From Pinus tabuliformis (taxonomy: Eukaryota; Streptophyta; Pinopsida; Pinales; Pinaceae): a stretch of DNA of 64,000 nucleotides. Position numbers and translations under genes: made by a program. Under the pieces are notes generated by a model. The model did not search any database, had not been told where the DNA came from, and saw nothing but the letters and a program-made list of their open reading frames with translations. The DNA is taken from contig CM062810.1 in the NCBI GenBank assembly GCA_031772625.1, positions 704,852,358-704,916,357 on the forward strand, in the 5' to 3' direction. Every line of letters starts with the position of its first letter. Position 1 is the first letter of the stretch. Shown here piece after piece: positions 12,058 through 27,720 of the stretch.

Positions 12058-12633
12058 TTATGTATTTAAATGTAAGGTGTGAAAAACCCAATCGTCCCCA
12101 ATACAGAGTTCCCATCATTATTATCCAAGGGCGAGGTGTGCAAAACCCAAGCAATGTTATTAATGCCCAGAAAAAAGGCACCCACCATATCCAACAAACA
12201 TCTGTGCATCGAAATATATAAAGATATGCCTGCCATACAGAAAGCTTCTTACAAATTCCCTCGACATGTACTTTACATTATTAAATTTACTTATTACATT
12301 TTAATGTTTAATAATAATAATCGCATAAGGCCCAATAGCTGGCCTAGATTTAGAATACACAACTCCAATCTGTGTCTGGATATGCAAAGTACACATATCC
12401 ATCCGATTATTTACCTTTACCAAAACTTCAAAGAATAAGAGCAAAACAAGAATAAGAATAAAACAAGCCCACCCATGTCTGCACTATGATCTGCGAACTT
12501 TCATAAGGCCGATAATAAACCAATAGATGGATTGCACTGTATAAGCATAGTAACATTTGCACTGTATAAGCATAGTAACATAACCACCAAAGAAGGATTA
12601 CAAATAGATAAATACCAAGCCCATCTACTCCAG
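12058..12633. other. 3' flank and probable 3' UTR of the MAP kinase gene
   Basis: This lies directly downstream of the kinase stop codon (minus strand). A 24-bp direct repeat containing GCACTGTATAAGCATAGT occurs twice near 12,533-12,582. I see no clear poly(A) signal and no other gene. Confidence 0.4.
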
Positions 12634-16861
<4,228 letters not shown>

Positions 16862-16866
16862 GGAAG

Positions 16867-17856
16867 TGTTGGAGAATGTAGCTATGGTCAGTCTTCATAA
16901 AATCATTATTGTCATTGTAATTGGAAAAACAAATGATTATTTTTGTTTCTAGCATTAAAGGAAGAAATCTATCATTGATCAAAACTTGTATTTTGTAAGT
17001 CCTGTTCTTCATGACATTAGAGGAAGAAATTTATCATTTGTTATGTAACTTCAAGAAGCCTCCAAAAGTGCTAGTCAGCCTCTGAACTGTTCAAGTCGGC
17101 TTGACCTATTGAGACACCCATTTGGACGCCCAGTTGACAATTCGTCATCCTTGAAGGCAGTTCGATCACACTCATCACAGAGATCTGTTCTCTCATGTGG
17201 AGAGGTTACAAGAAAGGTTTCAAGGGCTAGAAACAAGTTTATTCTCTATTGACAAGATCTGTACTATTCCGAATCCTTCATCACAGAAGATACAAAGTCT
17301 GAAGTCTCTCAGAAATCCGCAGTCTGAAATATCACAGAAGATCTGAAGTCTGTCAGATCCTAAGTCTGAAGTATCACAGAAGATCCAAAATCTGTACAAG
17401 AAATCCAAGTCTGTTACAAGCAGAGATCTGAGGTCTGAAGTACAAAATTTTGTAAGTTTGTTGGAGACCCAAGACTTGTCCATCAGAGCTGATCCGAGGT
17501 CTGTCCAAGAGGTTGGAAGGTTTTTACTTGTTCACGTCAAAGGGCAGTCTCTTTTAGTATTCGAAGATTTTTTTGGAGAAGAAGAGCCAGAACCTTGAGG
17601 AGCCTAGCACTTGTGGAATGTTATATGATTTTGATTTCTTCTGTTGATTCGAAGATTTCTTTAAGAAGAAAGTTACTGGGATTTTTTTTCCATTTGGGGG
17701 TTTTCCCAGGATAAATCTTTGTCTTTCATTTCTCGTACATTGTGATCTGGCTTCATTTACTATCTTGGTTGACCTTCTAAATGTATAATTGCTTGATGAA
17801 GAAGAACTTAATATTCACAAGTTAATTATCAGAATTTAGAAGTGGTTTTATCAACA
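16867..17856 (+). repeat. 5' LTR of the gag-only element
   Basis: Starts TGTTGGAGAATGTAGCTATG and ends ...TTTATCAACA, followed at once by the primer site. It is a close match to the 3' LTR at 20,878-21,913, apart from small differences and length. Confidence 0.85.
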
Positions 17857-17868
17857 TGGTATCAGAGA
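17857..17868 (+). other. primer binding site of the gag-only element
   Basis: TGGTATCAGAGA, the Met-tRNA type primer site, directly after the LTR end CAACA. Confidence 0.8.
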
Positions 17869-17949
17869 TTTAGTGAAGGTAGGGACTGAAGAAGATCACT
17901 TTTTGAGATTGAGACTCTGTTGAAAAGACACATAATCTGATCTATATCT

Positions 17950-18830
17950 ATGGCATCCAACATGATATCCGAAAACAAGTTACAAGGAGCTTCAAATTTT
18001 AGAGCCTAGAAGACAAGGATTGATCTTATCCTTGCAAGAAACAAAGTTTTGGATATCGTGAAAGGCAAAATCAAAGAACCATCAGATGATGAAGGGAAAG
18101 AAAAGTTCAAGGAGAATGACATAATTGCCATGAGCCTCATTGTGGATTCAATCAAAGACAATCTAATTCCTTATATTTCCAACATAGATACCTCAAAGAA
18201 GATGTATGATGCTCTCTCTAAAGTGTTGGGAAAGAAAAGTTTAAGGAGAATGACATAATTTCCATGAGCCTCATTGTGGATTCAATCAAAGACAATCTAA
18301 TTCCTTATATTTCCAACATAGATACCTCAAAGATGTATGATGCTCTCTCTAAACTGTTTACAATCAACAATATTGGTCAAGTAGCAAGGTTGAAGAATGA
18401 GCTTCAAAATGTCAAGATGACAAAAGATGACACTGTGTCTTCATATTTCGTAAGGATCTCTCGTCTAAGAGATGAACTTCAAGCAATTGATGAAATCATC
18501 CCTGATAAAGAACTTGTAATTTCAGCACTTTTAGGGTTACCTAGATCCTGGAATGCTTTCGCAGCTGGTATAAATAGCAGGAAAGAGGCTCCATCCTTTG
18601 AAGAGTTGTGGACAGCTTTCTCTCAAGAAGAAACTAGACTTACACTATTGGAAGGAAACCAAGAAGAAGAAAATTCTATCTCTAATGCTTATGCAACTCG
18701 CTTCAAGAAGAAAGTACGGAATTTGGTTTTAAAAACAAAGGCTCAAGTAAAAATCCTTCTCAACAAAGAAAGAAAGATTTGTCAAAAATTCAATGTTTCC
18801 ATTGTCAAAACCAATGTCCTGAGAAATTAA
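17950..18830 (+). pseudogene. gag-like region (UBN2 type) of the LTR element
   Basis: The translated pieces carry the UBN2/Copia gag pattern: SLIVDSIKDNLIPYISN, YDALSKL, then a block with LKNELQNVKM, YFVRISRLRDEL and VISALLGLPRSW. A likely start is at 17,950 (MASNMIS). The protein would form the particle around element RNA. The region is broken and treated as a fossil. No zinc knuckle was clearly seen after it. Confidence 0.75.
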
Positions 18831-20212
18831 ATGACAACAAGAAAAGAAAAAGAGATCAGGTTGCTATTGCAAATGAACAATCAAAGAAGGCCAAAACAGA
18901 AGGTTCCAATGTCAAAGATTTATACTATTGAACAAGAAAAGGTTTAGGATTTTTAGGGGTTTTTGACAAAACCCCAGTGTAATGTATCCCGTGTGTAAAA
19001 ATATATTTTTGGTTTTTGACTTTATGATTTGTGAGCAAAACCCTAATATGGATCATGGCTTATGCATAATTGATTTCAGGATTTTGGACAAAAACCCTAG
19101 ATTAAGTCCATTTGTGCGCAGCAAAGGTTTTGATTTCTAGGGTTTGCGAACCTAGAAAGGCTTGATAAGGGAATGCCTAGGGTTTTCGACAAAAACCTAG
19201 GATGAGTTACTGAGACAAAGACAAACCCTAATGACGTCTAAATCGATGACATTGAGGAGTACAAGATCAAGAGGGGGTTGTTGTTGTTCATAAAAGATAA
19301 GTGATCAATCTTCCTCTTTTTTTTTACTATTATTGATATCTACAGTAAAACTAGTCTCTTGCTTTATTTCCATTGCTTGATTGTAAATATTCTTTTGTGA
19401 TCTCCTCAGAGAGGATTGCAGGTACATACTGAAGACTATATGAGCTAGAAGAAGTTATAATATCAAAACAAAGTCTGTGACAAGTCTTGGATTCAAAGGA
19501 AGCTTTAGAGGGAGCTTTGAATCTTGAAAGGGCTATGGATTCAGAGGGAGCTTTGGATCCAGAAAGAACCATGAATTTAAAAGAAGCTTTGGACTCAGAG
19601 GGAGCAATTTAATTCTCAAGTTTTGAGGCAAGTCTTTAAGTATTATCTTTAAAATTATATTTGATGGCCAAGGTCTCTCAATAAGAGAGAGCATTAATGA
19701 GATAACAACAGGGGCAAACATTCTCCAGAAGAATGGCCTAGACTATTGTTGAGGGCAAGCATTCTCTTAGTTGAAGAAGAATGGTCCTTAAGGCCCAGTT
19801 ACTCAAAAGAGTAGGTTCCTTTCTGTGTTGGCCTAGTCACTCTATAAGAGTGGGTGCCTTTGTTAGGCTAGATTACTTGTTGAGTAAGCCTTTCGGCCTA
19901 GAGTGAGGTTTGTGATAGGGTTTGACCAAGATAATGACAACCCTGTAATGTAAAGGATCCTTTAGAGTTTGACCCTGTGGTATGAGGAGTTGAATGTCCT
20001 CTAGGGTTTGGCCAACCCTATGTAGTTGGAACATGGATGTTCCTAGAGGTTTGACCTTGGTGATGGAAAACTTGTACTAGTCTGTATACCATGAGGTTGA
20101 GGCACCAACTAGATCATGGTGACTAGTTGTACCTTAGGCTAGGTAGCCTATATGATGGTACATAGAGTTGTTGTACCTTAGGCTGAATAGCCTGTATGAT
20201 GGTACGTAGGGT

Positions 20213-20580
20213 TGGTACCTTGGTAGTAGCCTAGATGGTACCTAGATCCCTGAAAGATGTAGGGTTGATACCTTGGTAGTAGCTTAGATGGCATCTAGAT
20301 CACAGAAACAATATTTGTTGGGTTGATACTTTGGCAGCAACCTAGATGGTATCTAAATCCCTGAAACAATATTTGTTGGGTTGATACCTTGGAAGTAGCA
20401 GAGATGGTATCTAGATCCTTGGAACTACATGCATGTTGGTTTGATACCTTGGCAATAACCTAAATGGTACCTAGATCCCTTGATCAGCATGCCTTTTGGA
20501 TTAGTGTCTTGGCAGTAGCCTAGATAGTACCCAGAAGAAGCATGTTTGTTGGGTTGGCACCTTGGCTGTTGGAAGAGAAC
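20213..20580 (+). repeat. diverged minisatellite of about 58-60 bp units
   Basis: About seven imperfect units, each containing a version of TTGATACCTTGG, AGTAGCCTAGATGGTA and CTAGATCC, followed by a variable spacer such as AACAATATTTGTTGGG. They lie in the non-coding tail of the gag-only element. A related single block occurs near 35,230-35,300 in the non-coding element at 31,155. Confidence 0.7.
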
Positions 20581-20877
20581 TCTTATCATTGTGACCTTGG
20601 TTGAAGAATAGTCTTGGAGGCAGTTCATATGAGTAGGTTCCTCCCAGTATCTTGCTCATATCTCTTTAGAGTGAGCTTAGGCCTAGGATGAGGCCTTTGG
20701 AGTTTCACCTAGACTATGTATGGAGACTAGTTGTTTGATGGTGAACCATGATCTTAATTATATTGTAGTACCATAGGATAATGGTACTACGAAGTGTGTA
20801 ACCTTATTCTTAAAGAAATATTTTCAACAGAGAATATCTAGATAGTCATTATGAATACCTCCCTAGCTAAGAGGGAG

Positions 20878-21913
20878 TGTTGGAGAATGTAGCTATGGTC
20901 GGTCTTCATAAAATCATTAATCTCATTGTAATTGGAAAACAAATAATTATTTTTGTTTCTAGCATGTTCTCCATGCTTGCATTGATCAAAACTTGTATTT
21001 TATAAGTCATGTTCTTCATGACATTAAAGGAAGAAATTTATCATTTGTTATGTAACTTCAAGAAGCCTCCACAAGTGCTAGTCGGTCTCTGGAGTCTGAA
21101 CTGTTCGAGTCGGCTTGACCTATTGAGACACCCATTCGGACCCCCAGTTGACTATAAATAGAAGTCTATTTGTCATCCTTGAAGGCAGTTCGATCACACT
21201 CATCACAGAGATCTGTTCTCTCATGCAAAGAGGTTACAAGGAAGGTTTCAAGGGCTAGAAACAAGTTTATTCTCTATTGACAAGATTTGTACTAATCTGA
21301 GTCCTTCATCACAGAAAATACAAAGCCTGAAGTCTCTCAAAAAACTGCAGTCTGTCAAATCCGAAGTCTGAAATATCACAAAAGATCCGAAATCTGTCAG
21401 ATTTGAACTCTGAAGTATCACAGAAGATCCGAAGTCTGTATAAGATATCCGAAGTTTGCTACAAGCAGAGATCTGAGGTCTGAAGTACAAAATTTTGTAG
21501 GTTTATTGGAGAGCAGAGTCTTGTCCATCAATGCTGATCCGAGGTCTGTCCAAGAGGTTGGAAGGTTTTTACTTGAACAAGTCAAAGGGCAATCTCTTGT
21601 AGTATTGGAAGTTTTTTTTTGAAGAACCAGAACGTTAAGGAGCCTAGAACTTGTGGAAGGTTATATGACTTTGATTTCTTCTGTTGATCTGAAGATTTCT
21701 TTAAGAAGAAGGTTGCTGGGTTTTTGCCCTTTGAGGGTTTTCCCAGGGTAAATCTTTGTCTCTCGTTTCTTGTACATTGTGATCTAGCTTCATTTACTCT
21801 CTTGGTTGAACTTCTAAATGTATAATTGCTTGATAAAGAAGACAAACTAAAACATTAAAAGAACTTAATATTCACCAGTTAATTATCAGAATTTAGAAGT
21901 GGTTTTATCAACA
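20878..21913 (+). repeat. 3' LTR of the gag-only element
   Basis: Starts TGTTGGAGAATGTAGCTATG after the purine run GAGGGAG and ends ...TTTATCAACA. A TATAAATAGAAG promoter-like motif lies near 21,154. Confidence 0.85.
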
Positions 21914-21918
21914 TGAAG

Positions 21919-23001
21919 GACAGGGGATTAAGTTTAAGGAACAGGTGGAAGGTACCTCCCAGATTTCCAAGGGTAAAGGGGTAATTATATACATTTAATG
22001 TTAAATATGTGAAAGCCTAAACAATGAAAATTTTACTTACAAAATTTCAAATCAGGTGCTCGTAACTAATATACATAAAGTGCTAATAACTAATAAACAT
22101 AATCATTGATCTTATTGAACAATTCCACAAGAAGCATTTATCCATACCATTCATGATTCCATAAAATGATACAAAGAAAACATCAGTATATTTAATGATA
22201 TATATATATTTTTTTAAGTATGCAGTCAAAAACAATGAAATGCCAAAAATATGCACTCACTACTCATCGTAGATAGCACAAAGGTCGATCCAATGACACA
22301 TATAAATAGTGTTACCAAACTCGTCCACTTCTACTCAATCCCAAAAAGCCCAACTGGTTTTGACCAAAACCAATTCGACTCACATACTAGGCATTTGATT
22401 TGACTCATTCCATGGAGTCAACAAAATAACCCCAACACAACCAAGTCAAACATGATAAGAAATGTAACTTAGGGAGGAACTTCTTGCATAGGTTCAATTT
22501 GAATGTGCAAGAAGTGATTCAAACCATTTCTTTGGTGGCCACCTTGGAAAGGTGATCACTAATTCTATCTTGTAATTTCAGTTAAAAAATAAAAGAAAAA
22601 GTTAAAGTTTTATGTTTTGAGGGCAACAAGTCTTAAGAATCTAAATGAAATGTTCTAAAAGTTATAGAACATTTGTGACTTATATTAGGATTTAACATTA
22701 ACGATACATCTCATAATTGAGATACATGGCAGCTAGGATTGAGGAGTTTATTTATCCTTTCTCAAAGCATAAATAGGACAAAATGGGAGAGATCTCACAT
22801 ACATGAGAAGATAGCAAGAGAGATGGAAGAAGAAAGGAACAACGCATCTAGAAGAGCAAAGTAGCAAATTTGTTAGAGACCAATCAATATAGCACACTGT
22901 ACAATGTGTACCACCATTGTAGTTATCTTTTCTTCATGCATAGGCCATACATCTTCAGATCTGACTATACATCTTCAGATCTGGGCATGCAACGTATTAC
23001 T
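21919..23001. other. unannotated sequence upstream of the MAP kinase exons
   Basis: No gene or element end recognised. A 17-bp direct repeat ATACATCTTCAGATCTG occurs twice near 22,950-22,985. No Gly-rich-loop exon of the kinase was found on the minus strand. Confidence 0.4.
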
Positions 23002-23215
23002 AGTGTACCCATAGTTTTAAAAACCGATCAGTCTGAACTGGTTAGTCAAATAGGCCCAAGTACCAAACCGGTAGAAAAACCTAGTTGGAGGGCCGTTTGT
23101 ACCTAACTAGTACAAAAAGGCCCTAACCAGCTCGAGTAGATCTCACATTTGTTGGGGAGTACGGGACCATTGGGCTGGTTTGGTACCTAACCAATACAAA
23201 CCAGTTGTTAAAATT

Positions 23216-24448
23216 GGCAACTAGGGCCAAATTCCACTTTGGACAACTCCTCTGGGGAAGATAATTGCAGCATTGAATTCCTCTCTTCGAGAGGACCAAA
23301 ATCGATATAAAGATTGTCTAATTTGGTCAAGCGAAAGTGTGTTATTGAATTTTTGAATTATCTCATACAAATTATTATGGTCGGCCTCTCCTACATGTCG
23401 GCTCATCAAGCCCAATGGACTCGTCTCTTGTCCCCATCGAATACTATATATAGAAGTGCTCCATCACACTATGTCATATACTTATCACTCATTACTCTCT
23501 CTGAAATGGCCGCAGAAGTAAGGATACCTCCAGCGAAGAAGGAAGGGATAGTTTGACGTCTTGTTTGGGCTGCCTAATGGGCCGAGTTCCTTAGGCTGGA
23601 GGCTGAGTCTGTAAAAGGCAAGTTTGGATTTATATGAGGACTGTTTTGGGCTCTCTTATCTCCTATTACAGATCCGAGTTGTCATGAAGACCGACCACAG
23701 GCATAAGGAGGGTTTAGGTGTGAGTCTGTGGTGTGAAAACCCTCTCCTTGGTGAGCCGCATCCTCAAGGATCCTACCACATGCTAGCCATTGGCATTATC
23801 CTGTTGAACAAAGGGACTGGACGATCATCATATACCCTGGTTAACCGCAGACCTATCTTGATGAAGGCAGGTTGTCATGAAGGTTGTTTGTGGGTTGAAT
23901 TAAGTACAGTCTTGTACTAGAGGAAGGACAAAATTTACTTGAAGAGAGGTTGCAACAGAAGGATGTTTTGGATGTGGTTGTAAGGGCTGTTGCAGTATGT
24001 CACAAGCCCTAACCAGGAGCAACAAAGGCAGTACAAAAATGATATGATTTGCAGTCCAAGCCTCTTCAACTGTATGACATCAAGAACAACTTGACTGTTT
24101 CAGAATTTCATTTGTGATTGGGCCATCTATTGATCTAAGGGCTGTGCATCTGTATGTTCAAATTGGCAAGTCATTCTTGACTTTTTATTGTACTCTCTCT
24201 CTCTCTCTCTATTGAACATTTGATTCTAATAATAAGAAGAATTGATCAAGGGTTTTCCCCATCTTGGGGTTTTTCCCTGGCTTGTGCCATATTCTCGTGT
24301 TCTCTTGTCTTGGCTTGTTTTCAACATTTTTCATTTATGTTCTTTCTTCAGTTACTGTCAATAACGATTTATGTGATTGCAAATCAAATGGGCTTATATG
24401 GAACTTTGAAGTAACTGTCATAAGCAAAGAACATGTTAAAAATTAACA
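23216..24448 (+). repeat. solo LTR, Copia family A
   Basis: Starts TGTTAAAATTGGCAACTAGG and ends ...AAAATTAACA, matching the LTRs of the elements at 25,632 and 54,279 (called family A here). No primer site or coding region follows. The flanks share ccag (23,211-23,214 and 24,449-24,452). A CT dinucleotide run and the GGTTTTCCCCATCTTGGGG block near the end are shared with the family. Confidence 0.75.
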
Positions 24449-24489
24449 CCAGCCCTAATCGGTTGGTTCCAACCCTAACCAGCTCGGTT

Positions 24490-24645
24490 AGATCTCACAT
24501 TTGTGGGGGAGTTTGGGACCACTGGGCCCGAAAAAAACCTGCCTGATTACATCTCACATTTGTGGGGGAGTCTGGGACCACCGGGCTCGAAACAAACCTG
24601 CCCGATTACATCTCACATTTGTGGGGGAGTCTGGGACCACCGATG
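24490..24645 (+). repeat. tandem repeat, 59-bp units, three copies
   Basis: Units start at 24,490, 24,549 and 24,608, each with ATCTCACATTTGTGGGGGAG followed by GGGACCAC. A related unit lies before the solo LTR at about 23,130-23,170, so the solo LTR split this array. The third unit is partial. Confidence 0.8.
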
Positions 24646-24719
24646 GAAGTTTTTTAGGTGGTTTTGGAGGAAACCCACAATTATTTTCCTTCCAAAACAT
24701 CCCCCCTTGGCCATACAAC

Positions 24720-25051
24720 TATGTTGCACGAAACTTCTAGAAACTCGAAGTTTCAAACCGTACACGTACCCGAAACTCCGAAACTTGGCTGAAACTCGAC
24801 CATCATGTAATCATCTATGAGAGTTAATATAGACTTGGTTTTCCTTCTAAATTTTCATCTATGGGTATTATTCCCCTTTTTCTTGCAAGATAATGTGTTA
24901 TTCACTTAATTATAACTTTCTTTTTTATATATCGATACATATATGACATTTCGGCTGATGTTTCAACTGTGGTTTCCATTTTTAGGAGGTGATGTTTCTA
25001 AACATACCCGTTTCGAAAACAATGAAACGTTTTAGCATTTTGTGCAACTTA
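24720..25051. mobile_element. small non-autonomous TIR element, MULE-like (10-bp target duplication)
   Basis: 332 bp with ends TATGTTGCAC and GTGCAACTTA; the inverted repeats match 9 of 10 bases and more weakly to about 20. The flanks are gccatacaac (24,710-24,719) and gccataaaac (25,052-25,061), a 10-bp duplication with one mismatch, in the size range of Mutator-like elements. No coding capacity. A second copy starts at 63,841. No autonomous partner is visible, so the superfamily is an inference from the duplication length. Confidence 0.65.
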
Positions 25052-25061
25052 GCCATAAAAC

Positions 25062-25626
25062 CAACCCTCCCCCTCCTAAACCCTAAACCTAAACAAAAAC
25101 TAACTCTTACCCTTGTAATGTTGGAAATCAGTAGTAATGTTAAATTTTTAAAGTAAAGGTGTTTTTACTTAAATTTCTAACATTACCATGAATTGACTCA
25201 GGTTGTTTGAGAGTGGTTCTGACTTCATTGGATTTCATATGGAAAAACTAGAAATTTTCGAGATTTCAGGACCTAGGGGATTGCAATGTTTCCATTTTAT
25301 TTTGTCATGCGTGAGGGTATAGGATTGGCACTTGATCACGAGCACAAAGCCCTTTATGTACCTTGATGTTGGTCGTATTGGTTGGTTAGGCATGTTAAAC
25401 TTTTTCAATTTCTACCATATTACAAGGTTGAGCAATCCAAGTCTAAAGACTTTGAACTAGATGATGTTTAGGTAGCTCTTGTTGATGATCCCATCTCTAG
25501 TAGTGGTGAATCAATGATGAGTTTGATCAGTGATTTTTAGTTAGCCAGTGGCCCAATAATTTGTAGCATTGTTTTTGGAACTCTAGAGGCCACTTAGAGC
25601 CTCATTGATTATGTATTTTGTTGTTG
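25062..25626. other. unannotated, part of the split hAT-like element
   Basis: No gene recognised. It lies between the small TIR element and the target duplication atatg of the Copia element. Confidence 0.35.
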
Positions 25627-25631
25627 ATATG

Positions 25632-26712
25632 TGTTAAAATTTGCAACTAGAGCCAAATTCCACTTTGGATAGCTCATTTGATGGAGATGATTATTGCATT
25701 GAATTCTTCTTTTCGAGAGGACCAAAATCAACCTAAAGATCATCAAATTTGGATAAGCATAAATGTGTTTTTGAATTTATGCCCACACATGTGCAAATTG
25801 TCAAGGTCGGCCACATCATCATGTAGGCTCATGAAGCCCAAGAGACATGTCACTTCACCCTCAACAATTTGTATAAATAAGAGAGACCTCCAACCTCATT
25901 TGGCATCATCTCATCTCACACATTCTTCTCTCTCCTCATCTAATTGGTTTGTATAGCTTATTGGGCATATCTTTTCCTCACACGTGGCAAGAGAAGGACG
26001 AATTGCAGGATGAATTCAGGGCCAAAATTTCAGTCTGTTGCAAGTTTGACCAGTGTTAACCATGGGTGTTTTGACCACATTTTACTGCAATTTTTGGGTT
26101 AGAATTTCGTTTTTGGTAGGCCGCATTTATTGGCACAGGAACAGAGGCATTTTGTTGACTTTGACAACAGACCAATCGCAAGGTTGACCACAAGCCTAAC
26201 CACAGAGTTTGACCATTATTTTCATGACTGTTTTGGGCTGACTTTGACCAGCAAAGAAGGCTGAGTTTGACTGGGTTTGACCAAGCTGCATAAAGGACTG
26301 TTTGTTGCTGCGTTGACCAATGTTGACTTTCTAGTTAGGGAAGAGTTTGACTGTTGTTGACTGCAGATTTGACAAGGTTGTTTTGACTATCATTTGGCAA
26401 GTCAATTTTGACTTTATTGTACTCTCTCTCTCTCTTTGTTGAACATTTGATATAATAATAAGAAGAATTGATCAAAGGGTTTTCCCCATCTTGGGGTTTT
26501 TCCCTGGCATTCGCCAAATCTGGTGTTCTCTTGTCTTGGCTTGTCTTCTGCATTTTGTTATTCATGTTCTATCTATAGTTACTGTCAATGTGATTTATGG
26601 TTAATGTGATTGCTAATGGAAAACTAAATTGGAAATTGTCATTGGGCTGCTAAAAGGACATTGAAGTAATTGTGCTAAGCATAGAACATACCATTGTTAA
26701 CTAAAATTAACA
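25632..26712 (+). repeat. 5' LTR of the family A Copia
   Basis: Starts TGTTAAAATTTGCAACTAGA and ends ...TAAAATTAACA directly before TGGTATCAGAGC. It contains GTATAAATAAGAG near 25,870 as a promoter-like motif and a CT run near 26,420. Confidence 0.88.
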
Positions 26713-26724
26713 TGGTATCAGAGC
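26713..26724 (+). other. primer binding site, Met-tRNA
   Basis: TGGTATCAGAGC, an exact match to the usual plant Copia primer site, abutting the LTR end. Confidence 0.88.
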
Positions 26725-26801
26725 CCAAGTGAAGACAAAGCCCAAGCAAGAGAGAGAAAAGCAATCACTAAGAGAGATCTATTGGACAAGGACAAGCCTC
26801 A

Positions 26802-27720
26802 ATGGCTTCTACATCTTACTTCAAGACTGAGGATAAGCTCAATGACAAATCTGACTATCATGCATGGAAAATGACTTTGGACTTGACTTTGGAAGAGCAT
26901 GATGCAATGGACTATGTGTAGGGAAAAGTGGTGGAGCCTCCTTCAAATGCATTGGTTGATGTTAAGACAAAGTATAGAAAAGGTGAGGTCAAAGCTAAGA
27001 AAATTATCATTGACTCCATTCAAAAGCATTTGGTTGCTTACATTTTTTATTTGGAAACATCTAAGGAGATGTATGATAAGCTAGTTGGGATGTTCAAAGT
27101 AAACAATGCAAATCAAATCCTCTTTCTCAAAAACAAGTTGAAGGACATCAAGATGGATAAAGGGGAGTCTATCCAATCCTACTTCATGAGAATAACTCAA
27201 ATCAAGAATGATCTACTATCTATTGGAGAAGTTATTGCTGATGGGGGAGCTCACTCTCATTACACTTGAAGGTATTTCAAGACCTTGGGATGTATTTGTC
27301 TCCACTATTCTCAACAAGGACAAGATCCCTGGTCTTGATGAATTGGCTAGATGCACTCAAGAGGAGACTAGGATGATGGAGAGAGACAAGCTCTCAAATG
27401 GAAATGAACCTACAACCTTCTCCACTCATGCAAAAAGGAAGAATAATGTTAGTCCAAGGAGACAGGGTCAAGGATTCAAGAAGGGATTCAAGGAAGGAAG
27501 AAAAGGAAGGTGCTACAATTGCAACAAGTTCAACCATTATGCTAGAGAGTGTCCTCACAAGAAGAATACTCCAAGGGATGATGACAACAACAACCACAAC
27601 AATTTCAAAGGCAATGGATTTCAAAGGAACAACCTGGTCAACAAAAAAGGAAAGAGGAATGCTCCCGCTGCTCAATGGAAATGGTCGACCTCCCAAGAGG
27701 ACAAGAAATGCCAGGTATGA
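26802..27720 (+). pseudogene. Copia gag with CCHC zinc knuckle
   Basis: Begins MASTSYFKTEDKL at 26,802. The UBN2-like core includes IIIDSIQKHLVAYIFYLETS, YDKLVGMF and YFMRITQIKNDL. The nucleic-acid-binding knuckle CYNCNKFNHYAREC lies near 27,510-27,555, followed by an Asn-rich linker. It would package element RNA. The region is broken and treated as a fossil. Confidence 0.85.

Larger units (their letters stand above)
16867..21913 (+). mobile_element. non-autonomous Copia-type LTR element carrying gag only
   Basis: The element has two LTRs (990 and 1,036 bp), a Met-tRNA primer site, a gag-like region and a polypurine tract GAGGGAG just before the 3' LTR. The internal part is about 3.0 kb, too short for a Copia pol; no protease, integrase, RT or RNase H motif was recognised between gag and the 3' LTR. 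This architecture matches TR-GAG type elements, which depend on relatives for enzymes. Flanks are ggaag and tgaag, an imperfect 5-bp target duplication. The LTRs differ by a few percent by eye, so it is of moderate age. It is broken in gag. It lies just upstream of the first visible MAP kinase exon, in antisense orientation to it. Confidence 0.8.

Noticed and set aside
22865-23106. A 78-codon frame as a small gene
   Set aside because: It crosses the terminus of the hAT-like element and has no recognisable features.
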